Source: Empedobacter stercoris
GTDB taxonomy: Bacteria; Bacteroidota; Bacteroidia; Flavobacteriales; Weeksellaceae
Reading direction: 5' to 3' (one strand)
Assembly (NCBI RefSeq): GCF_965137335.1
Contig: NZ_CBCRZD010000008.1
DNA length: 64,000 bases
The notes below the pieces were generated by a model. That model searched no databases. It worked only from the letters and a program-made list of their open reading frames with translations, and was not told the DNA's origin. Both the position numbers and the translations under genes were made by a program. The stretch's first letter is position 1. Each line of letters begins with the position of its first letter. Below, piece after piece: positions 1 through 7,283 of this stretch.

Positions 1-51
1 GCAACAACAAAAAAATAAAAAGAAATAATAATTTCTAAAAGATCATTCTAA

Positions 52-82
52 AAATCCGTTAATAATAATTAACGGATTTTTT
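52..82 (+). terminator. Intrinsic terminator of an upstream gene
   Basis: Twelve-base arms (AAATCCGTTAAT at 52-63 and its complement at 68-79) enclose a 4-nt loop and run into a T-tract. The first 18 bases read Ala-Thr-Thr-Lys-Lys-stop in frame 1. This could be the last codons of a gene starting outside the window, but that is only a guess. Confidence 0.8.
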
Positions 83-160
83 ATTCATTAAAGACAGTAA
101 GGTTTTTGTATAGTTAATCTATTGTTAATAAAATGGTTAGTGTCTTTTTGAAATGTTTGT

Positions 161-183
161 AGTGTATAAAATACACTTTTTTT
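161..183 (+). terminator. Terminator-like hairpin in the satP leader region
   Basis: Seven-base arms AGTGTAT (161-167) and ATACACT (171-177), with a 3-nt loop, are followed by a run of T to 183. It lies 60 nt upstream of satP and about 80 nt past the first terminator. It may be a second terminator for the upstream gene or an attenuator in the satP leader. The stem is short and AT-rich. Confidence 0.4.
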
Positions 184-243
184 GAATAAAATGTTTTTTA
201 TTTATTATTTTCAGATTATTATTGTCTTTAAATAATAAATAAG

Positions 244-810
244 ATGAATAATATTTACTCAATTAAAGACCAAACAGCAAATCCTGGACCGCTTGGTTTG
301 TATGGATTTGCCATGACTACAATTTTACTAAATATTCATAACGCAGGTTTTTTTCCCGTCAATAGTATGATCATGGGAATGGGAGTTTTCTTTGGAGGCG
401 GAGCGCAGTTTGTAGCTGGAGTGATGGAATGGAAAAAAGGAAATAACTTTGGTAGCATTGCTTTTATGTCTTATGGAGCATTTTGGTTATCACTTGTTTT
501 TACTTGGTTAGCACCAATGTTTGGAGTGGAAAAAGCCGACGGAAATTCGATGGGTTGCTATTTAGGAATGTGGGGGTTTTTTACATTAATTAATTTTTTA
601 CAAACGTTAAAAGGTAGTTTGGTTGGTAAATTACTATTTGGATCATTAACCTTATTATTCTTTTTATTGGCTGCTGCAAACTTTACGGGTGACGAAGCTA
701 TTCTAAATTTTGCTGGTTGGACTGGAATTATTTGTGGATTTATAGCTTTTTACGAAGCATCGGCTATTATGATTAATCAGAAGTACGAAAAAACAATTCT
801 TCCATTGTAA
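244..810 (+). CDS. satP: Acetate/succinate uptake transporter, AceTr (GPR1/FUN34/SatP) family
   Basis: This inner-membrane permease is predicted to import acetate, and probably succinate, with protons. Its 188 residues match the usual SatP length. The family signature NPGPLGLYGFAMTT is at residues 13-26, at the entry of the first of six predicted membrane helices. Further helices alternate with short loops, and the C-terminus is short and charged. The gene stands alone between its own terminator (825-859) and the upstream terminators. Family membership is clear from the signature and topology. The substrate is inferred from the family. Confidence 0.88.
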   Translation: MNNIYSIKDQTANPGPLGLYGFAMTTILLNIHNAGFFPVNSMIMGMGVFFGGGAQFVAGVMEWKKGNNFGSIAFMSYGAFWLSLVFTWLAPMFGVEKADGNSMGCYLGMWGFFTLINFLQTLKGSLVGKLLFGSLTLLFFLLAAANFTGDEAILNFAGWTGIICGFIAFYEASAIMINQKYEKTILPL

Positions 811-824
811 AATAAACATAAAAA

Positions 825-859
825 AAATCCTTTCGCAAAACTGCGAAAGGATTTTTTTT
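825..859. terminator. Bidirectional terminator between satP and the glsB-like gene
   Basis: Thirteen-base perfect arms (825-837 and 842-854) around a 4-nt loop are flanked by an A-run on the left and a T-run on the right. The hairpin can end transcription from satP (plus) and from the convergent glsB-like gene (minus). Confidence 0.88.
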
Positions 860-874
860 ATAAAGAATAACGAA

Positions 875-1189
875 TTATTTATTAAACATTGGTGCTAAAA
901 ATTTTTTCCAAATAAATAGTAAAATCAACTCTCCTAAAATAGAGAACATCCAATCAAATGGATTAAAGAAACTTATTTCTCCATCATGAGAAATTCCTAA
1001 TATAGTTCGCATATAAGCTCCTAAATAAGTACCAACAATACCAATTAAAGCTGTTACCCAAAAACCTCCTGGATCTTTTCCTGGCATGATGGCTTTTGCA
1101 ATTCCTGCACAAATAAGCCTGAAAACAAGGTAAACTAAGAAGCTCTAAACTTCTGTAATAGTCAACATAATAAATGAAGTTGTCATCAT
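875..1189 (-). pseudogene. GlsB/YeaQ/YmgE-family stress membrane protein, interrupted by an in-frame amber codon
   Basis: The intact 3' part (875-1087, 70 residues) begins MPGKDPGGFWVTALIGIVG, the conserved middle of small transglycosylase-associated/GlsB membrane proteins. These normally have a first helix ending in a motif like AGxIAKxIMPGK. The same frame stays open upstream of that Met and encodes a hydrophobic stretch ending RLICAGIAKAI. It continues to an ATG at 1187-1189 but is cut by one TAG at 1145-1147. A single base change (TAG to TTG) would restore a full protein with the expected first helix. Either this is a recent pseudogene, the base call is wrong, or only a fragment is made. 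The family role in envelope stress is poorly defined. Confidence 0.7.
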
Positions 1190-1278
1190 AATTAATTAAT
1201 AATATTTTTAAAGGTTGTAAAATAATGTTAAGTAAAACTTAACTAAAATCGTTCCAAAAAGATAAGAAAACTTTTTTG

Positions 1279-1286
1279 TATTTTTG
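1279..1286 (+). promoter_or_regulatory. Candidate -7 box of the glmM promoter
   Basis: TATTTTTG matches the Bacteroidota -7 consensus TAnnTTTG and lies 22 nt before the chosen glmM start. No good TTG is seen at the -33 position. Confidence 0.5.
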
Positions 1287-1308
1287 TATTACTTATAAAA
1301 TAAATTAT

Positions 1309-2691
1309 ATGTCTTTAATAAAATCAATTTCGGGTTTTCGTGGAACAATCGGAGGAAAGCCAGGAGATAACTTAACGCCCATTGATGCAGTAAAATTTGC
1401 TGCTGCTTACGGAACATGGTTAAAAAATCAATCAACTCAATCAGAGTACAAAGTGATTGTTGGCCGTGATGCTCGTATTTCAGGTCAAATGGTTTCTCAA
1501 TTAGTTTGTTCTACTTTACAGGGATTGGGTATAAATGTCGTTGATTTAGGATTGTCTACTACCCCGACAGTCGAAGTAATGGTAACACATTTACACGCAG
1601 ATGGAGGAATAATCTTAACAGCTTCTCATAATCCAAAAGAATGGAATGCTTTGAAATTGTTAAATGCCAAAGGTGAATTTGTTTCTGCTGAAGATGGTGC
1701 ACAAATTTTAGCTTTTGCTGATAAAGACGATTATACATTTGCAGAAGTCGATAATTTAGGATCTTACGAAACATTTGATGATGCAATTGACTTACATATC
1801 GAGAAAATTTTATCTTTACCTTTAGTTGACGCAGAAGCTATCCGTAACAAAAATTTTAAAGTTGCAATTGATGCAGTAAATTCGACTGGAGGAATAGCAA
1901 TTCCCAAGTTGTTACAACGCTTAGGAGTGATTCATTACGATATGTATTGTGAACCAAACGGACATTTTCCACACAATCCAGAACCGTTAAAAGAACATTT
2001 AGGCGATATCTGTCAAAAGGTGGTTGATGAACAAGCAGATTTTGGAATTGTGGTTGATCCAGATGTAGATCGTTTGGCGATTATAGATGAAAAGGGTGAA
2101 ATGTTTGGTGAAGAATATACATTGGTTGCAGTGGCAGATTATGTATTGTCCAAAACACCTTCAGCAACGGTTTCTAATTTATCTTCTTCTCGTGCTTTAC
2201 GCGATGTGACGGAGAAATATGGTCAAAAATATTCACCTTCAGCAGTTGGAGAAGTGAATGTTGTGGTAGAGATGAAAAATGTTGAAGCTAAAATTGGTGG
2301 AGAAGGTAACGGAGGAATTATTTATCCAGAATTACACTACGGACGCGACTCTTTAGTTGGTATCGCTTTATTCTTGACACATTTAGCTGAACGAAATATT
2401 CCAGTTTCTGAATTGAGAGCATCTTATCCTGCTTATTTTATGGCAAAAAAGAAAATCGAATTAACTCCAGAAATTAACGTAGACGAATTGTTAATGAAGA
2501 TTCAAGAAGTTTACAAAAATGAAGAAATCAACACTGTTGATGGTGTTAAAATAGATTTTCCAACCGAATGGGTTCACTTAAGAAAATCGAATACAGAGCC
2601 AATTATTCGTATTTACACAGAAAGTACTTCAGAAGAAAATGCAAATAAATTAGCAGATAAAATGATCGAAAGTATCAAAAATATTATTTAA
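1309..2691 (+). CDS. glmM: Phosphoglucosamine mutase (alpha-phosphohexomutase family)
   Basis: This cytosolic enzyme is predicted to convert glucosamine-6-phosphate to glucosamine-1-phosphate on the way to UDP-GlcNAc, for peptidoglycan and surface glycans. Using the ATG at 1309, the 460-residue protein shows the phosphoserine loop TASHNP (Ser106), the metal site DPDVDR (250-255), the sugar loop GGEGNGG (330-336) and the phosphate-binding RKSNTEP (425-431). A frame-open ATG at 1276 would add 11 residues, but it would overlap the -7 box at 1279-1286, and family members begin close to the SGFRGT segment. Bacteroidota members of this clade can also act as phosphomannomutases, so the exact sugar is inferred. 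The gene is monocistronic with its own promoter. Confidence 0.87.
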   Translation: MSLIKSISGFRGTIGGKPGDNLTPIDAVKFAAAYGTWLKNQSTQSEYKVIVGRDARISGQMVSQLVCSTLQGLGINVVDLGLSTTPTVEVMVTHLHADGGIILTASHNPKEWNALKLLNAKGEFVSAEDGAQILAFADKDDYTFAEVDNLGSYETFDDAIDLHIEKILSLPLVDAEAIRNKNFKVAIDAVNSTGGIAIPKLLQRLGVIHYDMYCEPNGHFPHNPEPLKEHLGDICQKVVDEQADFGIVVDPDVDRLAIIDEKGEMFGEEYTLVAVADYVLSKTPSATVSNLSSSRALRDVTEKYGQKYSPSAVGEVNVVVEMKNVEAKIGGEGNGGIIYPELHYGRDSLVGIALFLTHLAERNIPVSELRASYPAYFMAKKKIELTPEINVDELLMKIQEVYKNEEINTVDGVKIDFPTEWVHLRKSNTEPIIRIYTESTSEENANKLADKMIESIKNII

Positions 2692-2783
2692 AACAATCTG
2701 TTTTAATTGTTTAATAAATGTGCAAAACTCTAACAATTCGTTGTGAATTTTGCACATTTTATTTTGTAAATTAGTTTGATATT

Positions 2784-4163
2784 ATGGACGAAGATTTTTT
2801 TAATAACGAACTGATTGAACGTTTTGAACAAATGCTTGAGAATCGTGAGTATAAATATTACGATTCGGAAGATTTGGTTGAAATAATTGAATTCTACATT
2901 GAAGTAAATGATAGCGAATATGCCAAACGTGCATTGGATTTCGCAGAAAAAATGCATCCCGAAAATGTAGAAATCAAGATCAAGAAGATAGAATATCTAC
3001 TTTTGATTAATGAGTTGAAACGTTCGGCGAAATTAATTCAAGATCTGGAAGAAGTTGCTGCTAATGAATTGGATTATTTATTGGTACAGGCACGTTTTTG
3101 GGGAATGAAAAATATGCCTCGAAAAGCCATTGGCTTTTACGAAGATGCGTTGTTGATAGATGAAGAAGAAACAGATTTTATTTGCAATTGTATCGGGAAT
3201 GAATACTTGAATTTAGATGAGGTTTATTCAGCTTTAATCGCATTTAGAAAGGCATTAAAATTTAATCCAGAAAATGATTATTCTTTTTATTCGATCATAC
3301 AATGTTTCGAAGATATTCATAATCCAGATGAATGCATTGATTTCTTGCAGGATTTTATCGATGATAACCCTTATTCAGAAGTTGCTTGGTTGCAACTTGG
3401 TATGTTGTATAATCACAAAAAAATGTATAAAGAAGCCATAAATGCTTTAGATTATGTGATTGCAATAAATCCAAGTTCTATAGCTGGTCATGCGAATAAA
3501 GCGCTTTCTTATGAGGAATTGAAAAATTTCAATAAAGCTATTGAGATATTAGAAGAAACTTTAGAATTTGATGATTCTCCAGCTGTGACGTATTTTAAAA
3601 TTGGTGAATTATACGAGAAATTAGAAAAACCTCAAAAAGCCCTAAAAGCCTATCATATTGCGATAAAAGAAGATCCACAATTGGATAAAGCTTGGGCAAA
3701 ATCTGCCGCTTTGTATGATAAGATGGGAAATTTGGATGAAGCAGAATATTACATTCAACGCGCCATTGAATTAAGTGACGATAATTCTGAATATTACACC
3801 AATTCAGTTTATTATTTCTTGAAACAAATGAAGTTTGAGGAAGCAGTAAGATGTTTAGCAAAATTAGTTGAACTAAAACCTCTTGTTTTTAATACATGGT
3901 TTGCGTATGTAGAAACTTTAATTGCAATTGGCGAATATGAACAAGCAATTGAGATTTTATTAATAGGTGCTTTGAAGAATTTTAACCGTGCCGAATTTTT
4001 CTATCAATTAAGTAATGTTTATTATTTGATTGATGAGGAGCAATTAGGAAATGAAGCATTACGAAATGCTTTGAATATGGATAGTACAATCAAAGAAATA
4101 ATGTTTGAAAATTATCCTATTCTTCAAGATAAAATAAAAAATATCTCTGAAGATGATGATTAA
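2784..4163 (+). CDS. Tetratricopeptide repeat protein
   Basis: This acidic 459-residue protein is built almost wholly of TPR-type helical hairpins. Repeat signatures such as AIGFYEDALLID, AINALDYVIAINPSS, AIEILEETLEFDDSPA and ALKAYHIAIKEDPQ recur about every 34 residues. There is no signal peptide or catalytic motif, so it is probably a cytoplasmic scaffold or protein-binding adaptor. It follows glmM by 92 nt with no terminator visible between them, and they may share a transcript. It ends at a strong bidirectional terminator. TPR proteins of this size are common in Flavobacteriia, and the partner is unknown. Confidence 0.85.
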   Translation: MDEDFFNNELIERFEQMLENREYKYYDSEDLVEIIEFYIEVNDSEYAKRALDFAEKMHPENVEIKIKKIEYLLLINELKRSAKLIQDLEEVAANELDYLLVQARFWGMKNMPRKAIGFYEDALLIDEEETDFICNCIGNEYLNLDEVYSALIAFRKALKFNPENDYSFYSIIQCFEDIHNPDECIDFLQDFIDDNPYSEVAWLQLGMLYNHKKMYKEAINALDYVIAINPSSIAGHANKALSYEELKNFNKAIEILEETLEFDDSPAVTYFKIGELYEKLEKPQKALKAYHIAIKEDPQLDKAWAKSAALYDKMGNLDEAEYYIQRAIELSDDNSEYYTNSVYYFLKQMKFEEAVRCLAKLVELKPLVFNTWFAYVETLIAIGEYEQAIEILLIGALKNFNRAEFFYQLSNVYYLIDEEQLGNEALRNALNMDSTIKEIMFENYPILQDKIKNISEDDD

Positions 4164-4170
4164 TTAAATC

Positions 4171-4202
4171 AAAATAGGCTGCCCAAATTGGCAGCCTATT
4201 TT
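4171..4202. terminator. Bidirectional terminator between the TPR gene and the PiT gene
   Basis: Thirteen-base perfect arms beginning AAAATAGGCTGCC (4171-4183 and 4190-4202) surround a 6-nt loop. T-rich tails on both strands suit these two convergent genes. Confidence 0.88.
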
Positions 4203-4224
4203 ATTATGTTTTAAATTATTGTTT

Positions 4225-5322
4225 TTAGAAAAATAATGAGAATAAGTAGTAAAAACCACTTGCTATAAGTGCAGAAACAGGAATTGTCAAAATCCAAGCC
4301 CAAAGTAAACTTATTGTTACACCCCAACGAACAGCAGAAACTCGTTTCACCATTCCAACACCAATGATAGAACCTGTGATAACGTGTGTTGTTGATACAG
4401 GCATTTTGATGTGTTCTGTAAAGAATAATGTAATTGCTGAAGCTGTTTGTGCAGTAAAACCTTCGATAGGGGTTATTTTTGTAATTTTGTTACCCATTGT
4501 TTTAAGAATTTTCATTCCTCCTCCTAATGTTCCTAAAGCGATTGCAGAGAAACATAAAATTGGCACCCAATCATGAATATCAGTACTACTTGAAGTGATG
4601 AACCAATCTTTCCAATGAAAGATATCATTCAAAACCCAGTCATTCATATCAGTATTTGCAATGGCAGTTTGGTTTGCAAGTAAAGCGAACGTGATTACTC
4701 CCATTACTTTTTGAGAATCATTTAATCCATGACCAATACTTAGCATAGCAGAAGAAAGTAATTGCAATTTTTTGAACCATGCATCAGCTTTATGTGGTTT
4801 AGCATTTCTACAAAGATTAAGTGTGATAATGTAAATTACGTTTCCGGCAATTAAACCAATAATCGGTGCAACAAAGATGAAAGCAATTATGGTTAAAATA
4901 ATTGTACTGTTAACAGCTGAAAAATCGAAACCAGTTGCAGCTAAAGCACCTCCAGCTAATCCTCCAATTAACGTATGCGAGGAAGAGGAAGGAATACCTA
5001 ATTTCCATGTTAAAATATTCCAAGTAATTGCAGCAGATAGTGCGGCCATAACGACAACAGATGGATTAGATCCAAATGCTACAACGACATCTTCTTTAAT
5101 AATTTTAGCGATTGTATCTGCGACTCCAAATTCTCCGATGATATATTTTGCTATGAAAAAGGCAACAAAGTTGAAAAATGCAGCCCAAATAACTGCTTGA
5201 ATTGGAGTGAGTACTTTAGTTGTAACGACTGTTGCAATAGAGTTTGCGGCATCATGAAAACCATTCAAGAAATCAAATAAAATGGCTAAGCCGATAATGA
5301 TAAATAATACAGTTAGTTGCAT
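4225..5322 (-). CDS. PiT-family inorganic phosphate transporter (copy 1)
   Basis: This is an inner-membrane low-affinity phosphate permease driven by protons or sodium, of about 10 helices. The 365-residue protein carries both duplicated PiT signatures: LNGFHDAANS at residues 19-28 and GHGLNDSQKVMG at 197-208. It also has the conserved GIPSSSSHTLIGG loop. It closely resembles the next gene (5425-6531), including the shared C-terminal half MPVSTTH/IPVSTTH, so the two are a tandem duplication. A terminator (5385-5410) separates them. A -7 box TAAATTTG lies only 4 nt upstream of the ATG, so this copy probably has its own near-leaderless transcript. Confidence 0.92.
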   Translation of the reverse strand: MQLTVLFIIIGLAILFDFLNGFHDAANSIATVVTTKVLTPIQAVIWAAFFNFVAFFIAKYIIGEFGVADTIAKIIKEDVVVAFGSNPSVVVMAALSAAITWNILTWKLGIPSSSSHTLIGGLAGGALAATGFDFSAVNSTIILTIIAFIFVAPIIGLIAGNVIYIITLNLCRNAKPHKADAWFKKLQLLSSAMLSIGHGLNDSQKVMGVITFALLANQTAIANTDMNDWVLNDIFHWKDWFITSSSTDIHDWVPILCFSAIALGTLGGGMKILKTMGNKITKITPIEGFTAQTASAITLFFTEHIKMPVSTTHVITGSIIGVGMVKRVSAVRWGVTISLLWAWILTIPVSALIASGFYYLFSLFF

Positions 5323-5326
5323 TGCG

Positions 5327-5334
5327 CAAATTTA
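5327..5334 (-). promoter_or_regulatory. -7 box immediately upstream of PiT copy 1
   Basis: On the minus strand TAAATTTG is followed by four bases and then the ATG at 5322. The consensus match is exact. It predicts transcription starting within about one or two bases of the start codon. Confidence 0.55.
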
Positions 5335-5384
5335 ACAATTTCTTAATTTTAAAATGTCGATTTTGTGAAAATATTTTAAATAAA

Positions 5385-5410
5385 AAAGGAGCTTAATTTT
5401 AAGCTCCTTT
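5385..5410 (-). terminator. Intrinsic terminator of the DUF47-PiT operon
   Basis: Ten-base arms AAAGGAGCTT (5385-5394) and AAGCTCCTTT (5401-5410) form a hairpin. Read on the minus strand it is followed by a T-run, which ends transcription from 7199-5425. Confidence 0.8.
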
Positions 5411-5424
5411 AGAAATATAATGTG

Positions 5425-6531
5425 TTATATAAATAATGTGACAACGTAGTAAATTAATGCAGCTAATAGCGCTGAAACTGGAATGGTTAGTACCCATGCC
5501 CAAAGTAAACTAATTGTTACTCCCCAACGTACTGCAGAAACACGTTTTGTTAAACCAACACCAATGATAGATCCTGTGATGGTATGTGTTGTAGAAACTG
5601 GGATTCCGAAATGTTCGGAAATATAAAGTGTCATTGCACCAGAAGTTTCAGCAACTACACCTTCTAATGGTGTAACTTTTGTAATCTTTGATCCCATTGT
5701 TTTGATGATTTTCCATCCTCCACCCATCGTACCTAAAGCGATCACGATAAAAGATGTAATAGGAACCCATCCCCAATGCGCAACGAAATATTGAAATTTA
5801 TCTTCAGCTTGCATGTATTCTGGATCAAAATCTACATTTATGTGGTAAAAAATAACTGCAGCTCCAATGATACCCATTACTTTTTGTGCATCATTCATAC
5901 CATGTCCTAAAGAGAATAGGGCAGAAGAGACTAATTGTAATTTCTTGAACCACCATTCAGCTCTTGCGGGTTTTGCTTTTTTACAAATATGAAGTGTAAG
6001 AATGGTTAAAATCGATGCGATCATCATACCGATTAAAGGTGCTAAAACGATAAAGCAAATAATTGGAATTACTTTTTTGTAAACAATTACATTTTCTCCG
6101 CCTGCTGAAAAACCTCCTGCGTGCGCAAGTGCAGCACCAATAAATCCTCCAATCAATGTATGAGAAGAAGAAGATGGTATACCGAATTTCCAAGTCAAAA
6201 GATTCCATGAAATGGCAGCGATAATTCCAGCAAGAATAACTTCTAAAGTAATAAAGTTCTCATTTACTGATTTAGCAATCGTATTACCAATTTTAAATTC
6301 TCCAATCCAATAAACTGAAATAAAGTAGGCAGCAAAGTTAAATACAGCAGCCCATAAAACAGCTTGGAAAGGGGTTAAAACCTTAGTTGCAACAATTGTC
6401 GCAATAGAATTTGCAGCGTCATGAAAACCATTAATATAATCAAAAACAAATGCTAAGAAGATAATAGTAATCAATAAGATTCCTGGCGTAGACGTGAGCA
6501 TGCTCGAAAACGCTGTGAAAAATTCAGTCAT
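5425..6531 (-). CDS. PiT-family inorganic phosphate transporter (copy 2)
   Basis: This 368-residue membrane permease for phosphate is a close paralogue of copy 1. It has INGFHDAANS near residue 33, GIPSSSSHTLIGG, GHGMNDAQKVMG and a C-terminal GIPVSTTHTITGS segment. It starts 23 nt after the stop of the DUF47 gene and is almost certainly co-transcribed with it. DUF47-PiT is the classical pair, in which the PhoU-like partner controls the permease. This copy has a slightly longer N-terminus than copy 1. Ion specificity (phosphate alone, or metal-phosphate) cannot be read from sequence. Confidence 0.92.
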   Translation of the reverse strand: MTEFFTAFSSMLTSTPGILLITIIFLAFVFDYINGFHDAANSIATIVATKVLTPFQAVLWAAVFNFAAYFISVYWIGEFKIGNTIAKSVNENFITLEVILAGIIAAISWNLLTWKFGIPSSSSHTLIGGFIGAALAHAGGFSAGGENVIVYKKVIPIICFIVLAPLIGMMIASILTILTLHICKKAKPARAEWWFKKLQLVSSALFSLGHGMNDAQKVMGIIGAAVIFYHINVDFDPEYMQAEDKFQYFVAHWGWVPITSFIVIALGTMGGGWKIIKTMGSKITKVTPLEGVVAETSGAMTLYISEHFGIPVSTTHTITGSIIGVGLTKRVSAVRWGVTISLLWAWVLTIPVSALLAALIYYVVTLFI

Positions 6532-6554
6532 ATCTTAATGTTTAAGATTTAATT

Positions 6555-7199
6555 TTACGAATGTTTAACTGCTACTGCTTCTAATACATTTGCAACACTC
6601 TTACATTTATCTGTAGCAGATTCTAAAGAAGATAAAACCTCTTTGTATTTGATGATGTTTTTAACATCTGTTTCGTTTTCGAAAATTTCTTGTACTGCTT
6701 TATCAAAAATACGATCAGATTTGTTTTCTAATTTATTGATACGCTCACAAATTTCATAAATACGATTCACGTTACTCAAATCTTTCAACTGTTCGATTCC
6801 TTCACCGATTAATTGACAAGCTTCTAAATTAACAGCCGTAATTTTACGAATAGACTTCGTGATTTTATCAACCTGATAAATATTGATGCGATTCGCTGCG
6901 CCATTCAAATTGTCAGCAACATAATCAATCGATTTTACCAATTGGTAAATATCTTCTCTGTCAAAAGGAGTAATAAAATTTTTGCTTAACTCTATATTTG
7001 TTTTTTGAGTTAAATATTCAATTTTACTTTCGATTTTAGATATTTGAGCAATGTAATCTTCGCGTTCCTCAATTGGAGCATTTACACATTCATGTAACAA
7101 CTCAGCTAATTTGATTAAACTTTTTGAAGCCTCCTCAAACAAAGGATAAAATACCTTATCCTTTGGAGTAAATAATTTGAAAAATGAGTTTACCGACAT
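6555..7199 (-). CDS. DUF47-family (PhoU-like) accessory protein of PiT transporters
   Basis: This 214-residue, nearly all-helical cytosolic protein has a typical DUF47 N-terminus (FFKLFTPKDKVFYPLF) and long charged helices. It has repeated acidic clusters and pairs such as KIESKIEYL and LENKSDRIFDKAVQEIFE, as in PhoU-type metal-binding helical bundles. Family members are encoded next to PiT permeases and are thought to restrain or tune phosphate uptake. Here it lies directly upstream of PiT copy 2 in one operon. A -7 box (7220-7227) sits 20 nt before the ATG, and the long PiT gene lies further upstream. Confidence 0.9.
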   Translation of the reverse strand: MSVNSFFKLFTPKDKVFYPLFEEASKSLIKLAELLHECVNAPIEEREDYIAQISKIESKIEYLTQKTNIELSKNFITPFDREDIYQLVKSIDYVADNLNGAANRINIYQVDKITKSIRKITAVNLEACQLIGEGIEQLKDLSNVNRIYEICERINKLENKSDRIFDKAVQEIFENETDVKNIIKYKEVLSSLESATDKCKSVANVLEAVAVKHS

Positions 7200-7219
7200 T
7201 TAAATAATGTTTTGAGGTG

Positions 7220-7227
7220 CAAAATTA
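7220..7227 (-). promoter_or_regulatory. -7 box of the DUF47-PiT operon
   Basis: TAATTTTG on the minus strand fits TAnnTTTG and leaves a leader of about 15-20 nt before the DUF47 start. No clear -33 TTG is seen. Confidence 0.45.
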
Positions 7228-7283
7228 AAGTAATTAATGTTAAGTTAATGTAAAATTAATATGGTTTTAGATCATTTAACTTA

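Noticed and set aside
4877..5200. 107-residue plus-strand open frame inside PiT copy 1
   Set aside because: It is antisense to a clearly coding membrane protein. Its Lys/Ala/Pro-rich composition is what the complement of hydrophobic codons gives.
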